NCBI RefSeq assembly: GCF_947038635.1
Contig: NZ_CAMQXC010000009.1
Span: forward strand, 1-38,297
From: an uncultured Cetobacterium sp.
Lineage (GTDB): Bacteria > Fusobacteriota > Fusobacteriia > Fusobacteriales > Fusobacteriaceae
Reading direction: 5' to 3'
Length of the DNA stretch: 38,297 bases
Shown one piece after another: positions 23,218-32,183 of this stretch (within the stretch, counting starts at the first letter, position 1; the number at the start of each line of letters is the position of its first letter). The translations under genes were made by a program, and so were the position numbers. The notes beneath the pieces were generated by a model, which ran no database searches, was not told the DNA's origin, and was given only the letters and a program-made list of their open reading frames with translations.

Positions 23218-24216
23218 GTGAGCATTATAGTTCAAATTAAAGAAAAAGCAAAAACTTTAGGAAACAAAATAGTTCTTCCTGAGGCTACTGATGAGAGAGT
23301 AATCAGAGCGGCTGCAGGAGTAGTTGAGGAGAAGTTAGGAACTCCAGTATTAGTAGGAAATGTAGAAACAATAAAAACATTTGCTGCAAATTTAGGAGTA
23401 TCTTTAGATGGTGTTGAAATTATCGATCCAAAAACTACTGAGAAATTAGCTTCATATGTTGAGAAACTTTGTGAGTTAAGAGCAAAAAAAGGAATGACTC
23501 CAGAAGAGGCAGAAAGATTATTAACAACTGATGTTAACTTCTTTGGTGCTATGATGGTTAAAATGGGAGATGTAGCTGGAATGGTTTCAGGATCAGATTC
23601 ACCTACAGCAAATGTTTTAAGAGCTGGATTACAAGTTGTTGGAACAAAGCCAGGAGTAAAAACAGTATCATCAGTATTTTTAATGGAGTTAAAGCATAAT
23701 ATAGAAACTTACGGAGAAATCTTAGTATTTGGAGATTGTGCTGTAATCCCTGAACCTACATCAGAGCAATTAGCTGATATCGCATCAGAAGCAGCTGTAA
23801 CAGCAGCTACAGTAGCTGGATTAGATCCAAAAGTTGCACTTATGTCATTCTCTACAAAAGGATCAGCAAAGCATGATTCAGTAGATGTTGTAAAAAGAGC
23901 AGGAGAAATTTTAAGAGAAAGAAATGCAGATTTTGCATTTGAAGAGGAGTTACAAGCAGATGCTGCTTTAGTAGCATCAGTAGGAGTTAAGAAAGCGCCA
24001 AACTCTAAAGTAGCAGGAAAAGCTAATGTATTAATATTCCCTAACTTAGCAGCAGGAAATATTGGATATAAATTAGTTCAAAGATTAGCTAATGCAGAAG
24101 CATATGGTCCTTTAATTCAAGGATTAGCAGCTCCAATAAATGATTTATCAAGAGGATGTTCAGTTAAAGATATCGTAGATTTAGCTGCAATAACTTCAGT
24201 ACAAGCTGGAAAGTAA
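23218..24216 (+). CDS. pta: Phosphate acetyltransferase
   Basis: A 332-residue short-form Pta that interconverts acetyl-CoA and acetyl phosphate. Motifs include KIVLPEATDERVIRAAAGV, ADVNFFGAMMVKMGDVAGMVSGS-type (seen here as TDVNFFGAMMVKMGDVAGMVSGSDSPTANVLRAGLQVVG), FGDCAVIPEPTSEQLADIA, and ANVLIFPNLAAGNIGYKLVQRLANAEAYGPLIQGLAAPINDLSRGCS, all diagnostic. The tracked start 23179 reads through the ribosome-binding site. The GTG at 23218 with aaggagg 7 nt upstream gives MSIIVQIKEKAK and the normal length. It is paired with ackA. Codons are richer in C-ending forms (atc, ttc, aac) than in most neighbours, which suits high expression. Confidence 0.96.
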   Translation: MSIIVQIKEKAKTLGNKIVLPEATDERVIRAAAGVVEEKLGTPVLVGNVETIKTFAANLGVSLDGVEIIDPKTTEKLASYVEKLCELRAKKGMTPEEAERLLTTDVNFFGAMMVKMGDVAGMVSGSDSPTANVLRAGLQVVGTKPGVKTVSSVFLMELKHNIETYGEILVFGDCAVIPEPTSEQLADIASEAAVTAATVAGLDPKVALMSFSTKGSAKHDSVDVVKRAGEILRERNADFAFEEELQADAALVASVGVKKAPNSKVAGKANVLIFPNLAAGNIGYKLVQRLANAEAYGPLIQGLAAPINDLSRGCSVKDIVDLAAITSVQAGK

Positions 24217-24243
24217 TAGACGATAATTTAAATTAAGGTAAAA

Positions 24244-24273
24244 ATTTGTAAGGAGTTTTATCTCCTTACAAAT
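24244..24273 (+). other. Perfect 12-bp hairpin between pta and ackA
   Basis: ATTTGTAAGGAG (24244-24255) pairs perfectly with CTCCTTACAAAT (24262-24273) around a 6-nt loop. No U-tract follows, so it is not a standard terminator. It may set differential stability or partial termination between the two cistrons. The stem hides an SD-like aaggag that precedes no gene. Confidence 0.65.
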
Positions 24274-24316
24274 CAAATATATTAAAATAAAAAATAAAAT
24301 TAAGGTGGTAAATTTA

Positions 24317-25522
24317 ATGAAAGTTTTAGTTATTAACTGTGGTAGTTCATCTCTAAAGTACCAATTATTAAATCCTGAATCAGGAGAGCTTTTTGCAATT
24401 GGACTTTGTGAAAGAATAGGAATCGAAGGATCAAAAATGGAGTATGAAACTCCAGCTAACGATTTTGAAATCGAAATAAAGCAAGATATGCCAACTCATA
24501 AGGAAGCTTTAGAGTTAGTAATAAGTGCTATTACAAATCCAGAATATGGAGTAATAAAATCAGTAGAAGAGATTGACGCAATTGGTCACAGAGTAGTACA
24601 CGGTGGAGAGAAATTTGCTTCATCAGTATTAGTAACTCCAGAAGTTATGGCAGCTATGGAAGAGTGTTCAGAGTTAGCACCATTACACAACCCTGCAAAC
24701 TTATTAGGAATTAGAACAATGCAAGAGTTAATGCCAGGAAAGCCAAATGTTGGAGTATTCGATACATCATTCCACCAAACAATGCCAAAAGAAGCATACA
24801 TGTATGCATTACCATATGAGGATTATACAGAATTAAAAGTTAGAAAGTACGGATTCCACGGAACATCTCATAAATTTGTTTCAGGAGTAGCTCAAGAGTT
24901 ATTAGGAAATCCAGCTGAATCAAAAATAATCGTTTGTCACTTAGGAAACGGTGGATCAATATCTGCAGTTAAAAATGGTAAATGTATTGATACAACTATG
25001 GGATTAACTCCATTACAAGGAATTATGATGGGAACTAGATGTGGAGATATCGATCCAGCAGCAGTTTTATTCATAAAGAACAAAAGAGGATTATCAGATA
25101 AAGAAATGGATGATAGAATGAATAAGCAATCTGGAATCTTAGGAGTATTTGGAGAATCTTCAGACTGTAGAGATATGGAAATTGCTGCAGCAGCAGGAAA
25201 TGAAAGAGCATTATTAGCTGAGAATATGTTCGCTTACAAAATAAGAGGATATGTTGGAAACTATGCAGCTCAAATGGGTGGAGTAGACGCAATTTGCTTC
25301 ACAGGAGGAATTGGAGAGAATTCTGGAAAAGTTAGAGAAGATGTTTTAAGAGGATTAGAGTTTATTGGAGTTGAATTAGATAAAGAAGTTAACTCTAAGA
25401 GACAAAAAGGAAATGTTCTTTTAACTAAAGAAACATCTAAGGTAAAAGCATTCAAAATACCTACAAATGAAGAGTTAGTAATAGCTAGAGATACTTACGA
25501 GATTGTAAACGCTACAAAGTAA
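24317..25522 (+). CDS. ackA: Acetate kinase
   Basis: A 401-residue ASKHA-fold kinase that makes ATP and acetate from acetyl phosphate and ADP. It has VLVINCGSSSLKYQL (phosphate-1 region), IGHRVVHGGEKF, HNPANLLGI, VFDTSFHQTMP, YGFHGTSHKFV, CHLGNGGSISAVKNG, GTRCGDIDPA and FTGGIGENS. The tracked GTG at 24305 lies in the ribosome-binding site (aaggtgg); ATG 24317, 8 nt after it, gives the usual N-terminus MKVLVINCGSSS. It follows pta by 100 nt containing a strong hairpin. It completes the acetate branch fed by PFOR and PflB. Confidence 0.97.
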   Translation: MKVLVINCGSSSLKYQLLNPESGELFAIGLCERIGIEGSKMEYETPANDFEIEIKQDMPTHKEALELVISAITNPEYGVIKSVEEIDAIGHRVVHGGEKFASSVLVTPEVMAAMEECSELAPLHNPANLLGIRTMQELMPGKPNVGVFDTSFHQTMPKEAYMYALPYEDYTELKVRKYGFHGTSHKFVSGVAQELLGNPAESKIIVCHLGNGGSISAVKNGKCIDTTMGLTPLQGIMMGTRCGDIDPAAVLFIKNKRGLSDKEMDDRMNKQSGILGVFGESSDCRDMEIAAAAGNERALLAENMFAYKIRGYVGNYAAQMGGVDAICFTGGIGENSGKVREDVLRGLEFIGVELDKEVNSKRQKGNVLLTKETSKVKAFKIPTNEELVIARDTYEIVNATK

Positions 25523-25622
25523 TAAGTGTTAAAGGCTGTTTAAAAAATAAACATATTAGTCAGTAAAAATTATATTTGGTTGAATTAGTTTAAAAATTTC
25601 TTAAAAAAATCGATAACTTTAA

Positions 25623-25651
25623 TTGACAATTAATAAGAATACTCGTAAAAT
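25623..25651 (+). promoter_or_regulatory. Promoter of the pyruvate:ferredoxin oxidoreductase gene
   Basis: TTGACA (25623-25628), exactly 17 nt, TAAAAT (25646-25651). The ORF-track start at 25623 (TTG) is the -35 box itself. The remaining ackA-por gap (25523-25622) holds no recognisable gene or terminator, only a short TGTTTA/TAAACA repeat. Confidence 0.75.
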
Positions 25652-25694
25652 AGAGTTAACTTTAGAGTCAATTAAAAAAGGGAGGACAATTCAA

Positions 25695-28600
25695 ATGGCT
25701 AAAAAAATGCAAACTATGGATGGTAACCAAGCTGCAGCATATGCATCATATGCTTTTACAGAAGTAGCAGGTATTTATCCAATAACTCCATCATCGCCAA
25801 TGGCTGAGTACACTGACGAGTGGGCATCAAGAGGAATGAAAAATATGTTTGGAGTTCCAGTAAAAGTTGTTGAAATGCAATCAGAGGCAGGAGCAGCTGG
25901 AACAGTTCACGGATCTTTACAGGCAGGAGCTTTAACTACAACATATACAGCATCACAAGGATTACTATTAAAAGTGCCTAATATGTATAAAATAGCTGGA
26001 GAACTTTTACCAGGAGTTATCCACGTATCAGCAAGAGCGTTAGCAGCACAAGCGTTATCAATATTTGGTGATCACCAAGACGTTTATGCAGCTAGACAAA
26101 CTGGATTTGCTATGTTATTTGAGAGCTCAGTACAAGAAGTAATGGATTTATCAGGAGTTGCACACTTAGCAGCTATTAAATCAAGAGTTCCTTTCATGAA
26201 TATATTTGATGGATTCAGAACTTCACACGAAATTCAAAAAGTTGAAGTAATGGACTTTGATGTATTCAAGAGATTAGTAGATATGGATGCTATTAAAGCT
26301 TTCAGAGAAAGAGCTTTAAACCCAGAGCACCCAGTAACAAAAGGAACAGCTCAAAACGACGACATCTACTTCCAAACTAGAGAAGTACAAAATAAATTCT
26401 ACGATGCAGTACCTGCAATTGTAGCAAATTATATGGAAGAAATTTCAAAAGTAACTGGAAGAGATTATAAGCCATTTAACTATTATGGAGCACCAGATGC
26501 AGAGCATATTGTTATTGCTATGGGATCTGTTTGTGAAACATTAATAGAAACAGTTGATTATTTAGTAGGAAAAGGAGAGAAAGTAGGACTTATAAATGTT
26601 CACTTATACAGACCATTCTCTGCTGAATATTTCTTCAATGTATTCCCTAAGACAGTTAAGAAAATTGCTGTACTAGATAGAACAAAAGAACCTGGAGCAT
26701 TAGGTGAGCCATTATACATGGACGTTAGAGGATTATTCTACGGAATGGAAAACGCTCCAGTAATCGTAGGTGGAAGATATGGATTATCTTCAAAAGATAC
26801 AACACCAGCTCAAATGAAAGCTGTATTTGATAACTTAAAGCAAGCTGAGCCAAAAGATGGATTTGTAGTTGGAATCAATGATGACGTTACTTTCAAATCT
26901 CTTGAAGTTGGACCAAGCATTGAAACAGGAGCAGAAGGAGTAAGAGAGTGCTTATTCTTTGGACTTGGATCAGATGGAACAGTTGGAGCTAACAAAAACT
27001 CAATTAAAATTATTGGAGATAAAACAGATTTATATGCACAAGGATACTTTGCATATGACTCAAAAAAATCTGGAGGATCAACAAGATCTCACTTAAGATT
27101 TGGTAAACATCCAATTAAATCAACTTACTTAGTATCATCACCAAACTTCGTAGCTTGTTCAGTACCAGCATACTTAACTCAATACGATATGATTGGTGGA
27201 TTAAAGCAAGGTGGAACATTCTTACTAAACTGTGTATGGGATAAAGATGAAGTTGTAGCTCATTTACCAAATTCAGTTAAGAAACAATTAGCTGAGAAAA
27301 ATGCTAAGTTCTACATCATAAATGCTAACAAATTAGCAGCAGAAATTGGATTAGCAGGAAGAACTAACACAATAATGCAATCAGCATTCTTTAAGTTAGC
27401 AGATGTTATTCCATTTGAAGATGCACAAACTTACATGAAGCAATATGCTGAAAAGTCATATGCTAAAAAAGGTGACGCAATTGTAAAAATGAACTATGAG
27501 GCTATTGATAAAGGAGCTGGAGAATTAGTTCAAATTACAGTTGATCCTTCATGGGCTAACTTAACAACTGAAGTTGTTGCAGAAAAAGGAGCTTGCTCTT
27601 GTACAGGATGTGGATGTGGATCAACATCTAAGTTAGAATCATTTGTAGAGAAAATTGCAAAACCTATAAATGCTTTAAAAGGTGAGGAATTACCAGTTTC
27701 TACATTCTTAGGATATGAGGATGGAACATTTGAGAACGGAACAACAGCTTTTGAGAAAAGAGGAGTTGCAGTAAACGTTCCTGAGTGGAAATCTGAAAAT
27801 TGTATCCAATGTAACCAATGTTCATATGTTTGTCCACACGCAGTTATAAGACCATTCTTAATGACAGCTGAGGAAAAAGCAGGAGCACCAAACGAGTTAA
27901 AAACAAAAACTCCAATTGGAAAAGGATTAGAAGGATTAGAGTATAAAATCCAAGTATCTCCATTAGATTGTACAGGATGTGGATTATGTGCTAACGTATG
28001 TCCAGCTAAAGAGAAAGCTTTAGTTATGGTACCTATCGGACAAGAAGTTGAAAAGGGAGAGCAAGAAAATGCTGATTACTTATTCAACGAAGTAACATAT
28101 AAAGATGAGTTTATGCCAAAAACATCAGTAAAAGGATCACAATTTGCACAACCATTATTCGAGTTCCACGGAGCTTGTGGAGGATGTGGAGAAACTCCTT
28201 ATATTAAAGCAATAACTCAACTATTTGGAGACAGAATGATGATAGCTAACGCTACAGGATGTTCTTCAATTTATGGAGGATCAGCACCATCAACTCCATA
28301 TACAACAAATAGCTGTGGAGAAGGACCATCATGGGGTAACTCATTATTTGAGGATAACGCAGAGTTTGGATACGGAATGGCAACAGCTGTTGAAACAATG
28401 AGAGATAGAATCCAAACAATAATGGAAGAGAATATGGCAAATGTTTCTCCAGAAGTTGCAGCAATGTTCGCTGAATGGATTGAAAATAGAGCAGATGGAA
28501 ATAAAACTAAAGAGATTAGAAATAGATTAGTTCCAGCTTTAGAAGCATGTAACTGTGGAGTATCAACAGAGATTTTAGAGTTAAAGCAATATCTTGTTAA

Positions 28601-29273
28601 AAAATCACAATGGATATTTGGAGGAGACGGATGGGCTTATGACATCGGTTATGGAGGATTAGACCACGTTTTAGCTTCTTCAGATGACGTTAACGTTTTA
28701 GTAATGGATACAGAGATTTACTCTAACACAGGTGGACAAGCGTCTAAATCAACTCAAACAGGAGCAGTAGCAAAATTCGCAGCTGCAGGAAAACCTAATA
28801 AGAAGAAAGATTTAGCAGCTATCGCAATGTCTTATGGACATATCTATGTTGCACAAGTATCTATGGGAGCTAACCAAGCTCAATACTTAAAAGCAATTGC
28901 TGAAGCTGAGGCATATCCAGGACCATCATTAATCATAGCTTATGCACCTTGTATCAGTCATGGATTAAAGAATGGAATGGGTAACAGTCAACTTGAGATG
29001 AAAAAAGCTACTGAGTGTGGATACTGGCCAATATTCAGATACAATCCATTATTAGAGAAAGAAGGAAAGAACCCTCTTCAAATCGATTGTAAAGAACCTA
29101 ATTGGGATAATTACAATGATTATCTAATGGGAGAAGTTAGATATGCTACATTAGCAAAATCTAAGCCAGAGCATGCAAAAGATTTATTTGCTAAAAATAA
29201 ATCAGAGTCTCAAAGAAGATGGAGACAATACCAAAGACTTGCATCATTAGACTTCACAGCTGAAGCTAAGTAA
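25695..29273 (+). CDS. nifJ: Pyruvate:ferredoxin (flavodoxin) oxidoreductase, single-chain
   Basis: A 1192-residue homodimer-type PFOR that oxidises pyruvate with CoA to acetyl-CoA and CO2, reducing ferredoxin or flavodoxin. Domain order is intact. It opens with the pyruvate/TPP domain I (AYASYAFTEVAGIYPITPSSPMAEY, about 13-37; VHGSLQAGAL), then the CoA-binding and gamma domains. Two [4Fe-4S] ferredoxin motifs follow (CIQCNQCSYVCP at 703-713 and CTGCGLCANVCP at 759-769). The TPP domain has GACGGCGETPY (Cys828, Cys831), NATGCSSIYGG, GDGWAYDIGYGGLDH and NTGGQASKSTQTGA. An extra CSCTGCGC cluster lies at 634-641. ATG 25695 follows gggagg. C-ending codons are enriched, implying high expression. 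Confidence 0.97.
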   Translation: MAKKMQTMDGNQAAAYASYAFTEVAGIYPITPSSPMAEYTDEWASRGMKNMFGVPVKVVEMQSEAGAAGTVHGSLQAGALTTTYTASQGLLLKVPNMYKIAGELLPGVIHVSARALAAQALSIFGDHQDVYAARQTGFAMLFESSVQEVMDLSGVAHLAAIKSRVPFMNIFDGFRTSHEIQKVEVMDFDVFKRLVDMDAIKAFRERALNPEHPVTKGTAQNDDIYFQTREVQNKFYDAVPAIVANYMEEISKVTGRDYKPFNYYGAPDAEHIVIAMGSVCETLIETVDYLVGKGEKVGLINVHLYRPFSAEYFFNVFPKTVKKIAVLDRTKEPGALGEPLYMDVRGLFYGMENAPVIVGGRYGLSSKDTTPAQMKAVFDNLKQAEPKDGFVVGINDDVTFKSLEVGPSIETGAEGVRECLFFGLGSDGTVGANKNSIKIIGDKTDLYAQGYFAYDSKKSGGSTRSHLRFGKHPIKSTYLVSSPNFVACSVPAYLTQYDMIGGLKQGGTFLLNCVWDKDEVVAHLPNSVKKQLAEKNAKFYIINANKLAAEIGLAGRTNTIMQSAFFKLADVIPFEDAQTYMKQYAEKSYAKKGDAIVKMNYEAIDKGAGELVQITVDPSWANLTTEVVAEKGACSCTGCGCGSTSKLESFVEKIAKPINALKGEELPVSTFLGYEDGTFENGTTAFEKRGVAVNVPEWKSENCIQCNQCSYVCPHAVIRPFLMTAEEKAGAPNELKTKTPIGKGLEGLEYKIQVSPLDCTGCGLCANVCPAKEKALVMVPIGQEVEKGEQENADYLFNEVTYKDEFMPKTSVKGSQFAQPLFEFHGACGGCGETPYIKAITQLFGDRMMIANATGCSSIYGGSAPSTPYTTNSCGEGPSWGNSLFEDNAEFGYGMATAVETMRDRIQTIMEENMANVSPEVAAMFAEWIENRADGNKTKEIRNRLVPALEACNCGVSTEILELKQYLVKKSQWIFGGDGWAYDIGYGGLDHVLASSDDVNVLVMDTEIYSNTGGQASKSTQTGAVAKFAAAGKPNKKKDLAAIAMSYGHIYVAQVSMGANQAQYLKAIAEAEAYPGPSLIIAYAPCISHGLKNGMGNSQLEMKKATECGYWPIFRYNPLLEKEGKNPLQIDCKEPNWDNYNDYLMGEVRYATLAKSKPEHAKDLFAKNKSESQRRWRQYQRLASLDFTAEAK

Positions 29274-29286
29274 TTCTTTGAAATTT

Positions 29287-29320
29287 AGAGATAAGGTAGA
29301 AGTACCTTATCTCTTTTTTT
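29287..29320 (+). terminator. Terminator after the PFOR gene
   Basis: AGAGATAAGGTA (29287-29298) pairs perfectly with TACCTTATCTCT (29303-29314) around GAAG, followed by a T-run. A strong intrinsic terminator. Confidence 0.93.
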
Positions 29321-29334
29321 ATTACAAAACTTTT

Positions 29335-29363
29335 TTGTAAATTAGCATATTATTTGGTATAAT
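29335..29363 (+). promoter_or_regulatory. Promoter of the lipooligosaccharide cluster
   Basis: TTGTAA (29335-29340), 17-nt spacer, TATAAT (29358-29363) with an extended-10 TG. It probably drives the run of five genes to 33854, and perhaps recA-recX-plsC as well. Confidence 0.7.
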
Positions 29364-29397
29364 TAAGAGTAAGTAGTAAAAAAGAAAGGGTGAAAAA

Positions 29398-30186
29398 ATG
29401 AAGATATCTGTTGCAATGATAACCTTTAATGAAGAAAAAATATTGAGAAAAACTTTAGAATCAGTTAAAGGATTAGCGGATGAAATAGTTATTGTAGACA
29501 GTGGGTCAACAGATGCTACAAAAAGTATAGCCGAAGAATTTGGTGCAAAATTTTATATAGAATCTTGGAAAGGTTATGGACCACAAAGAAATTTAGCTAT
29601 AGAGAAGTGTGAAAATGAATGGATTTTAAATATAGATGCTGATGAAGAAATATCAGAAGAGTTAAAAAAAAAGATAAAAGAAATAACATCAGATATCAAC
29701 AATAAGAAAGAGATTTTTAAAATAAATAGACTTTCAGTTTGTTTTGGAAAGCAAATAAAATATGGCGGATGGGGAACATCTTATGCAATAAGATTATTTA
29801 AAAAAGGTTCTGGAATATTCAATGACAATATGGTTCATGAAGAATTTAAAGCAAATAAAGAAATTTTTAAAATAAAAGAAAATATATATCATCATTCATA
29901 TTTAACTATGGAAGATTATTTCAATAGATTTAATAGATACACAACAGAAGGTGCAAAGGACTATTATAAAAAAAATAAAAAAGTAAGTGTATTAGATATA
30001 TTGATAAATCCAATATATAAATTTTTAAAAATGTACATTTTTAGATTAGGATTTTTAGATGGTATTGAAGGCTTTGTCATAGCATCAACAAGTTCAATGT
30101 ATTCTATGATAAAATATTTTAAACTGAGGGAGATGTATAAGAATGGCTCATACTTACAAAAGAATAATAATAGCAAGAACGGATAA
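29398..30186 (+). CDS. Family 2 glycosyltransferase, WaaE/KdtX-like LOS core enzyme
   Basis: A 262-residue GT-A enzyme. It has ISVAMITFNEEKILRKTLESVKGLADEIVIVDSGSTD (nucleotide-sugar binding, about 3-40), IESWKGYGPQRNLAIEKCENEWILNIDADEEIS (the DxD-type metal motif DAD, about 80), and VHEEF (catalytic acidic region). A C-terminal amphipathic/hydrophobic stretch suggests membrane association. WaaE/KdtX/LpsA-type members add glucose to the lipooligosaccharide inner core, which fits the GT9 and kinase genes that follow. The exact sugar is not determinable. It overlaps the next gene by 44 nt. Confidence 0.85.
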   Translation: MKISVAMITFNEEKILRKTLESVKGLADEIVIVDSGSTDATKSIAEEFGAKFYIESWKGYGPQRNLAIEKCENEWILNIDADEEISEELKKKIKEITSDINNKKEIFKINRLSVCFGKQIKYGGWGTSYAIRLFKKGSGIFNDNMVHEEFKANKEIFKIKENIYHHSYLTMEDYFNRFNRYTTEGAKDYYKKNKKVSVLDILINPIYKFLKMYIFRLGFLDGIEGFVIASTSSMYSMIKYFKLREMYKNGSYLQKNNNSKNG

Positions 30187-31168
30187 AATAGGTGACTTAA
30201 TTCTATCAATTCCTAGTTTTTTTATGATTAGAAAAATGTATCCTGAAGCTGAAATAACTTTATTAGTGAGAAATTATAACTATAATATAGTAAAAAATTT
30301 ACCATATATAAATAGAGTTGTTCAAATAGATAGATATAGACAAAAAGAACTTTTAGAAAAAATAAAATATTTTAATGCTGATGTTTTTATAGCTTTATAT
30401 GTTGATAATTTTGTAATGGAATTAGCAAAAGCAAGTAAAGCTAAAATAAAAATAGGACCGCTATCAAAAATAAAATCTTTTTTTACGTTTAATAAAGGTG
30501 TTTTACAAAAAAGATCTAAATCAATAAAACATGAAGCAGAATACAATTTAGATTTGATAAAAAAACTTGATAAAAAACTTTTTGAAGATAGATTTGAAAT
30601 AAATACTCAGATTTTTTTAGATAAAAGTAATTTAGAAGCTGCTGAAAAATTTTTCAAAGATAATAGTATTGGAGATAAAGTGTTAGTTGTAAATCCATTT
30701 ATGGGTGGTTCTGCAAAAAACATAACAGATGAGCAGTATGCAGATATTTTAAGAGAAGTTATAGATAGAGAAAAAAATATTGATGTGATTGTAACAGCAC
30801 ACATTTCAGATGAAGAGAGAGGATTAAAGCTTTTAGAAAAAGTAGGAAGAGATAAAGTATATCTTTTTGCTAATGGAGGAGAACTTCTAAATATAGGGGC
30901 AGTTATAAATAGAGCTAAAGTTTATTTTGGTGGCTCAACAGGACCAACTCATATAGCAGGATCTTTACAAAAAAGTATTGTAGCTTTATATCCTAAAAAG
31001 GCAACTCAAAGTCCTATGAGATGGGGTGTTTTTGGTAATGAAGACGTTACATATGTAATACCAGATGAAAATATAAAAGAAAATTATAAACATAAAAATT
31101 TTGATTCATATAATGAAAATATAAAAGAAAAAATAGTTCAGGCAATAATAGAGAGATTGGAGAGATAA
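30143..31168 (+). CDS. Family 9 glycosyltransferase (heptosyltransferase-like) 1
   Basis: A 341-residue GT-B enzyme. The N-terminal RIIIARTDKIGDLILSIPSFFMIRKMYPEAEITLLV (the GD motif of ADP-heptose transferases, about 6-42) and the C-terminal LLNIGAVINRAKVYFGGSTGPTHIAGSLQKSIVALY (GPTHIA, donor-binding) place it in GT9. It lacks the C-terminal cysteine cluster seen in the other two GT9 proteins here, so it probably has a different acceptor or sugar. The start ATG lies 44 nt inside the preceding gene, with gggaga about 9 nt upstream. No later in-frame Met would keep the conserved N-terminus. Confidence 0.86.
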   Translation: MAHTYKRIIIARTDKIGDLILSIPSFFMIRKMYPEAEITLLVRNYNYNIVKNLPYINRVVQIDRYRQKELLEKIKYFNADVFIALYVDNFVMELAKASKAKIKIGPLSKIKSFFTFNKGVLQKRSKSIKHEAEYNLDLIKKLDKKLFEDRFEINTQIFLDKSNLEAAEKFFKDNSIGDKVLVVNPFMGGSAKNITDEQYADILREVIDREKNIDVIVTAHISDEERGLKLLEKVGRDKVYLFANGGELLNIGAVINRAKVYFGGSTGPTHIAGSLQKSIVALYPKKATQSPMRWGVFGNEDVTYVIPDENIKENYKHKNFDSYNENIKEKIVQAIIERLER

Positions 31169-31169
31169 C

Positions 31170-32183
31170 GTGAAAATATTAGTAATACACACAGCTTTTA
31201 TAGGAGATATTGTATTATCAACACCATTATTAAAAAGAATAAAGGAAGTATATCCAGAAGCAAAAATTACTTATGTAACAACTCCTATTGGTGCTACTAT
31301 TTTGAGAAACAATCCAAATATAACAGAGATAATAGAATATGATAAAAGAGGAAGCCATTCAGGAATTAAAGGATTGTTAGCTTTAGGTAGAAGATTGAGA
31401 TATGAAAATTTCAATGTAGTTTTAACACCTCATAGATATTTAAGAAGTTCTATTTTAGCATGGTTAACAAGATCTCCTAAGAGAATTGGTTATGATATAG
31501 CAAGTGGGTCTTGTCTATTCACTGATAAAATAAGCTATGATAAGAGTAAACATGAAGTAGATAAACTACTATCATTTATAGGAGAGGTTCCAGATAATTC
31601 AAGAAAAAAATATCCAATAGAGTTATATCCAAGTAAAAAAGATATTGATGTAGTTGATAAGATTTGGAATGAAAATAAATTTAATAATCAAGAGATTATA
31701 GCAATAGCTCCTGGAAGTAAATGGTTTACAAAAAAGTGGCCTTTAGAATATTTTAATGAAGTAATTCGTTTGTTGATAGAGAATGGTAATAAAGTTGTTG
31801 TTATTGGTGGCAAAGATGAATTATATCTAAATGTAAATATTCAGCAAGGTGTTTTAGATTTAAGAGGAAAAACAACATTGTTAGAGTTAGCAGAGGTTTT
31901 AAAAAGAGTAAAAGTAGTTTTAACAAATGATTCATCACCAATACATATAGCATCTGCTTTTAACAAAACTTCAATTCTTGCAATTTTTGGACCAACTGTA
32001 AAAGAGTTTGGATTTTTTCCATGGAGTGAAAATAGTGAAGTTTTAGAAATTGAAAATCTTTCGTGTAGACCGTGTGCAATACATGGAGGAGATAAGTGTC
32101 CAAAAGGTCATTTTAAATGTATGTTAGATATAAAGCCAAAACAAGTCTATGAAAAAATTCTACAAATTTTGAAGAGGGTGTAA
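31170..32183 (+). CDS. waaF: Lipopolysaccharide heptosyltransferase II-like (GT9) 2
   Basis: A 337-residue GT-B enzyme starting at GTG 31170 after gagag. It has KILVIHTAFIGDIVLSTPLLKRIKEVYPEAKITYVT (about 2-37), VLTPHRYLRSSILAWLTRSPKRIGYD, IAIAPGSKWFTKKWPLEYF, DLRGKTTLLELAEVLKRVKVVLTNDSSPIHIASAF, and a cysteine-rich tail LSCRPCAIHGGDKCPKGHFKCM typical of WaaF-type enzymes. It probably adds the second L-glycero-D-manno-heptose to the inner core using ADP-heptose. Which heptose is assigned by resemblance only. It overlaps the next gene by 1 nt (TAATG), so translation is coupled. Confidence 0.86.
   Translation: MKILVIHTAFIGDIVLSTPLLKRIKEVYPEAKITYVTTPIGATILRNNPNITEIIEYDKRGSHSGIKGLLALGRRLRYENFNVVLTPHRYLRSSILAWLTRSPKRIGYDIASGSCLFTDKISYDKSKHEVDKLLSFIGEVPDNSRKKYPIELYPSKKDIDVVDKIWNENKFNNQEIIAIAPGSKWFTKKWPLEYFNEVIRLLIENGNKVVVIGGKDELYLNVNIQQGVLDLRGKTTLLELAEVLKRVKVVLTNDSSPIHIASAFNKTSILAIFGPTVKEFGFFPWSENSEVLEIENLSCRPCAIHGGDKCPKGHFKCMLDIKPKQVYEKILQILKRV

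Noticed and set aside
25623-25694. N-terminal extension of the PFOR gene from TTG 25623
   Set aside because: The TTG is part of a TTGACA -35 box with a matching -10. The extension precedes the likely transcription start.
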